A stretch of 64,000 nucleotides of DNA, from contig NZ_RAPY01000004.1 of assembly GCF_003610355.1 (NCBI RefSeq), positions 310,001 through 374,000 on the forward strand, in the 5' to 3' direction. Positions within the stretch are counted from its first letter, which is position 1. Each line of letters begins with the position of its first letter. Below are positions 62,629 to 64,000 of the stretch, piece after piece. The stretch is from Sphingobacterium detergens (GTDB lineage: Bacteria; Bacteroidota; Bacteroidia; Sphingobacteriales; Sphingobacteriaceae). The notes under the pieces were generated by a model. It was not told the DNA's origin and ran no database searches. It worked only from the letters and a program-made list of their open reading frames with translations. The position numbers were made by a program, and so were the translations under genes.

Positions 62629-63675
62629 ATGACAGAACAAATGGGATCGCAAGATCAAGAAGAACAAGAGTTATTTGAACATCTACGCATTGAAGTGGAT
62701 AAGGGGCAAGCTTTACTCCGTATTGATAAATATCTGATGAATAGGGTGGAAAATGCGACAAGAAGCAAAATTCAGCATGCCATTGAAGCAGGTTCTGTCA
62801 TGGTTAACGGAAAAGAGATCAAGGCGAGCTATAAAGTCAGACCAGAGGATGTCATTACGTTGGTATTACCAGATCCACCACGCGATAATGAGGTTTACCC
62901 CGAAAATATTCCGTTAGACATAAAATACGAAGATGACGATGTCCTTATTGTAAATAAAGAAGCTGGGATGGTTGTTCACCCAGGTTATAATAATTATACA
63001 GGTACATTGGTTAATGCATTGACTTATCATATACAACAGCTGCCACAGTTGCCGGGAAATTCAGACCGTCCCGGTCTGGTACATCGAATAGACAAAGATA
63101 CTTCCGGATTGTTGGTGATCGCTAAGAACGAAAAATCGATGGCATTTTTGGCTAAGCAATTTTTCGATCATAGCATTACCCGTAAATATATTGCCTTGGT
63201 ATGGGGTGATTTGAAAGAGGATGGAACGATTACTGGTTACATTGGTCGTCATTTGAAAGATAGACGTATTATGGCCATGTACGATAGTGAGGACAAAGGA
63301 AGATGGTCCGTGACGCATTATAAAGTACTGGAACGATTGGGTTATGTGACTTTGATCGAATGCCAGTTGGAGACGGGGCGTACACATCAAATTCGTACGC
63401 ACATGCAATCCATTGGTCATCCATTGTTTAATGATGCGATGTACGGCGGGGATAAAATATTAAAAGGAACTGTCTTCTCAAAATATAAGCAATTTGTGGA
63501 CAATTGCTTTAACCTGCTTCCGCGACAGGCGCTTCACGCACAGGTATTGGGATTTATTCATCCGACTTCAAAAGAAAATATCTATTTTGAGGTACCATAT
63601 CCTGAAGATTTTCGTTTAGCTTTAGAAAAGTGGCGTGGTTACGCCGCAAATTCCATGGCTGTAGAAAATGATTAA
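62629..63675 (+). CDS. rluD: RluD-family 23S rRNA pseudouridine synthase
   Basis: A 348-residue enzyme from ATG 62629; the frame to 62602 would begin upstream of the promoter. An S4 RNA-binding domain occupies about 15-75 (LRIDKYLMNRVENATRSKIQHAIEAG). The catalytic domain follows, with GLVHRIDKDTSGLLVIAKN holding the nucleophile Asp155 and ETGRTHQIRTHMQSIGHPLFND the RluA-type C-terminal motif. It should convert uridines in helix 69 of 23S rRNA to pseudouridine. It is followed 20 bp later by a class IV aminotransferase gene. Confidence 0.92.
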   Translation: MTEQMGSQDQEEQELFEHLRIEVDKGQALLRIDKYLMNRVENATRSKIQHAIEAGSVMVNGKEIKASYKVRPEDVITLVLPDPPRDNEVYPENIPLDIKYEDDDVLIVNKEAGMVVHPGYNNYTGTLVNALTYHIQQLPQLPGNSDRPGLVHRIDKDTSGLLVIAKNEKSMAFLAKQFFDHSITRKYIALVWGDLKEDGTITGYIGRHLKDRRIMAMYDSEDKGRWSVTHYKVLERLGYVTLIECQLETGRTHQIRTHMQSIGHPLFNDAMYGGDKILKGTVFSKYKQFVDNCFNLLPRQALHAQVLGFIHPTSKENIYFEVPYPEDFRLALEKWRGYAANSMAVEND

Positions 63676-63695
63676 AATTTAGAAAACAAATAAAG

Positions 63696-64000
63696 ATGCC
63701 GACAAACTATATCAATTTTAACGGCAATGTAGTGCCGGAAGAACAGGAAATATTTAGCGTAGAAAATAGAGGCTTTCGCTATGGTGATGGATTGTTTGAA
63801 ACCATGTTGTATAAAGATGGTGATATTCGTTTTCTGAACTTTCATGTAGCGCGCTTGCAACAGGGGATGGAATTGATACACCTTGATGATGCGAATCTTT
63901 TTGACGAATTTTTTATCCGTTCAAGATCGGAGGAGCTGATTCGTAAGAATAACATGTTGGGACAGCAGGTTCGTATTCGATTGATTGTATTTCGGATGGG
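63696..64000 (+). CDS. Class IV aminotransferase (PabC / branched-chain type), N-terminal part
   Basis: The reading frame from ATG 63696 stays open to the window end (101 codons visible). YINFNGNVVPEEQEIFSVENRGFRYGDGLFETM is characteristic of PLP class IV enzymes: 4-amino-4-deoxychorismate lyase, branched-chain or D-amino acid aminotransferases. The RGFRYGDGLFETM segment lines the active site. The PLP lysine lies beyond the window, so the exact activity cannot be assigned. It starts 20 bp after rluD, likely in the same transcript. Confidence 0.88.
   Translation, partial: MPTNYINFNGNVVPEEQEIFSVENRGFRYGDGLFETMLYKDGDIRFLNFHVARLQQGMELIHLDDANLFDEFFIRSRSEELIRKNNMLGQQVRIRLIVFRM

Overview
The window reads as a chromosome segment of a Bacteroidota member, most likely Sphingobacteriaceae (Sphingobacterium or a close relative). 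The basis is the SusC/SusD pairs with lipoprotein signals, a hybrid two-component regulator, Bacteroidetes-type -7 boxes (TAnnTTTG), weak Shine-Dalgarno sites, AT-rich spacers, and a myo-inositol lipid cluster, which fits the inositol-bearing sphingophospholipids reported for Sphingobacterium. The species call is inference. I saw no rRNA, tRNA, CRISPR array, insertion sequence or prophage.

Layout. (1) 1-23574: a polysaccharide utilisation locus (PUL). It starts with a truncated SusC and its SusD, then a strong terminator, then a second SusC/SusD pair, GH29, GH2, GH95, a PL38-like alginate-lyase-superfamily protein, a GH88 + beta-helix fusion, and the HTCS regulator. The enzymes point to a fucosylated, galactose- and uronic-acid-containing glycan. 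(2) 23575-29900: a drug/H+ antiporter, an M20 amidohydrolase, a YiiX-like peptidase, a two-gene operon of unknown function, and a hairpin-rich gene-free stretch. (3) 29844-34760: an NAD salvage operon (prs-like, nadV, nadE, nicotinamidase-like, nrtR). Two near-identical palindromic operators flank its promoter and a terminator closes it. (4) 34893-45188: lipoproteins, two tandem WG/Sel1 repeat paralogues with a small membrane protein, a DinB protein, a DUF2625 protein and a NYN-LOTUS protein. (5) 45613-49746: an AraC regulator divergent from a CynX-type MFS transporter, and an S15 peptidase. (6) 50247-56035: myo-inositol-phosphate synthase, then an operon of nucleotidyltransferase, ATP-grasp, CDP-alcohol phosphotransferase, flippase-like membrane protein and HAD hydrolase, probably for inositol phospholipid synthesis. 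(7) 56036-64000: AraC regulator, VanX-type dipeptidase, polyphosphate kinase, small housekeeping genes, RluD-type pseudouridine synthase, and the start of a class IV aminotransferase.

The least expected signal is a 66-bp element present twice (23680-23745 and 45439-45504; 65 of 66 bases identical). On the minus strand both copies are preceded by a -7 box in the same register and end in a hairpin plus T-run. This looks like a duplicated small RNA gene with a C-rich loop. Also notable are the NrtR operator pair around the NAD promoter, the inositol-lipid operon with an ATP-grasp enzyme and a variant CDP-alcohol phosphotransferase motif, and the GH88/beta-helix fusion.
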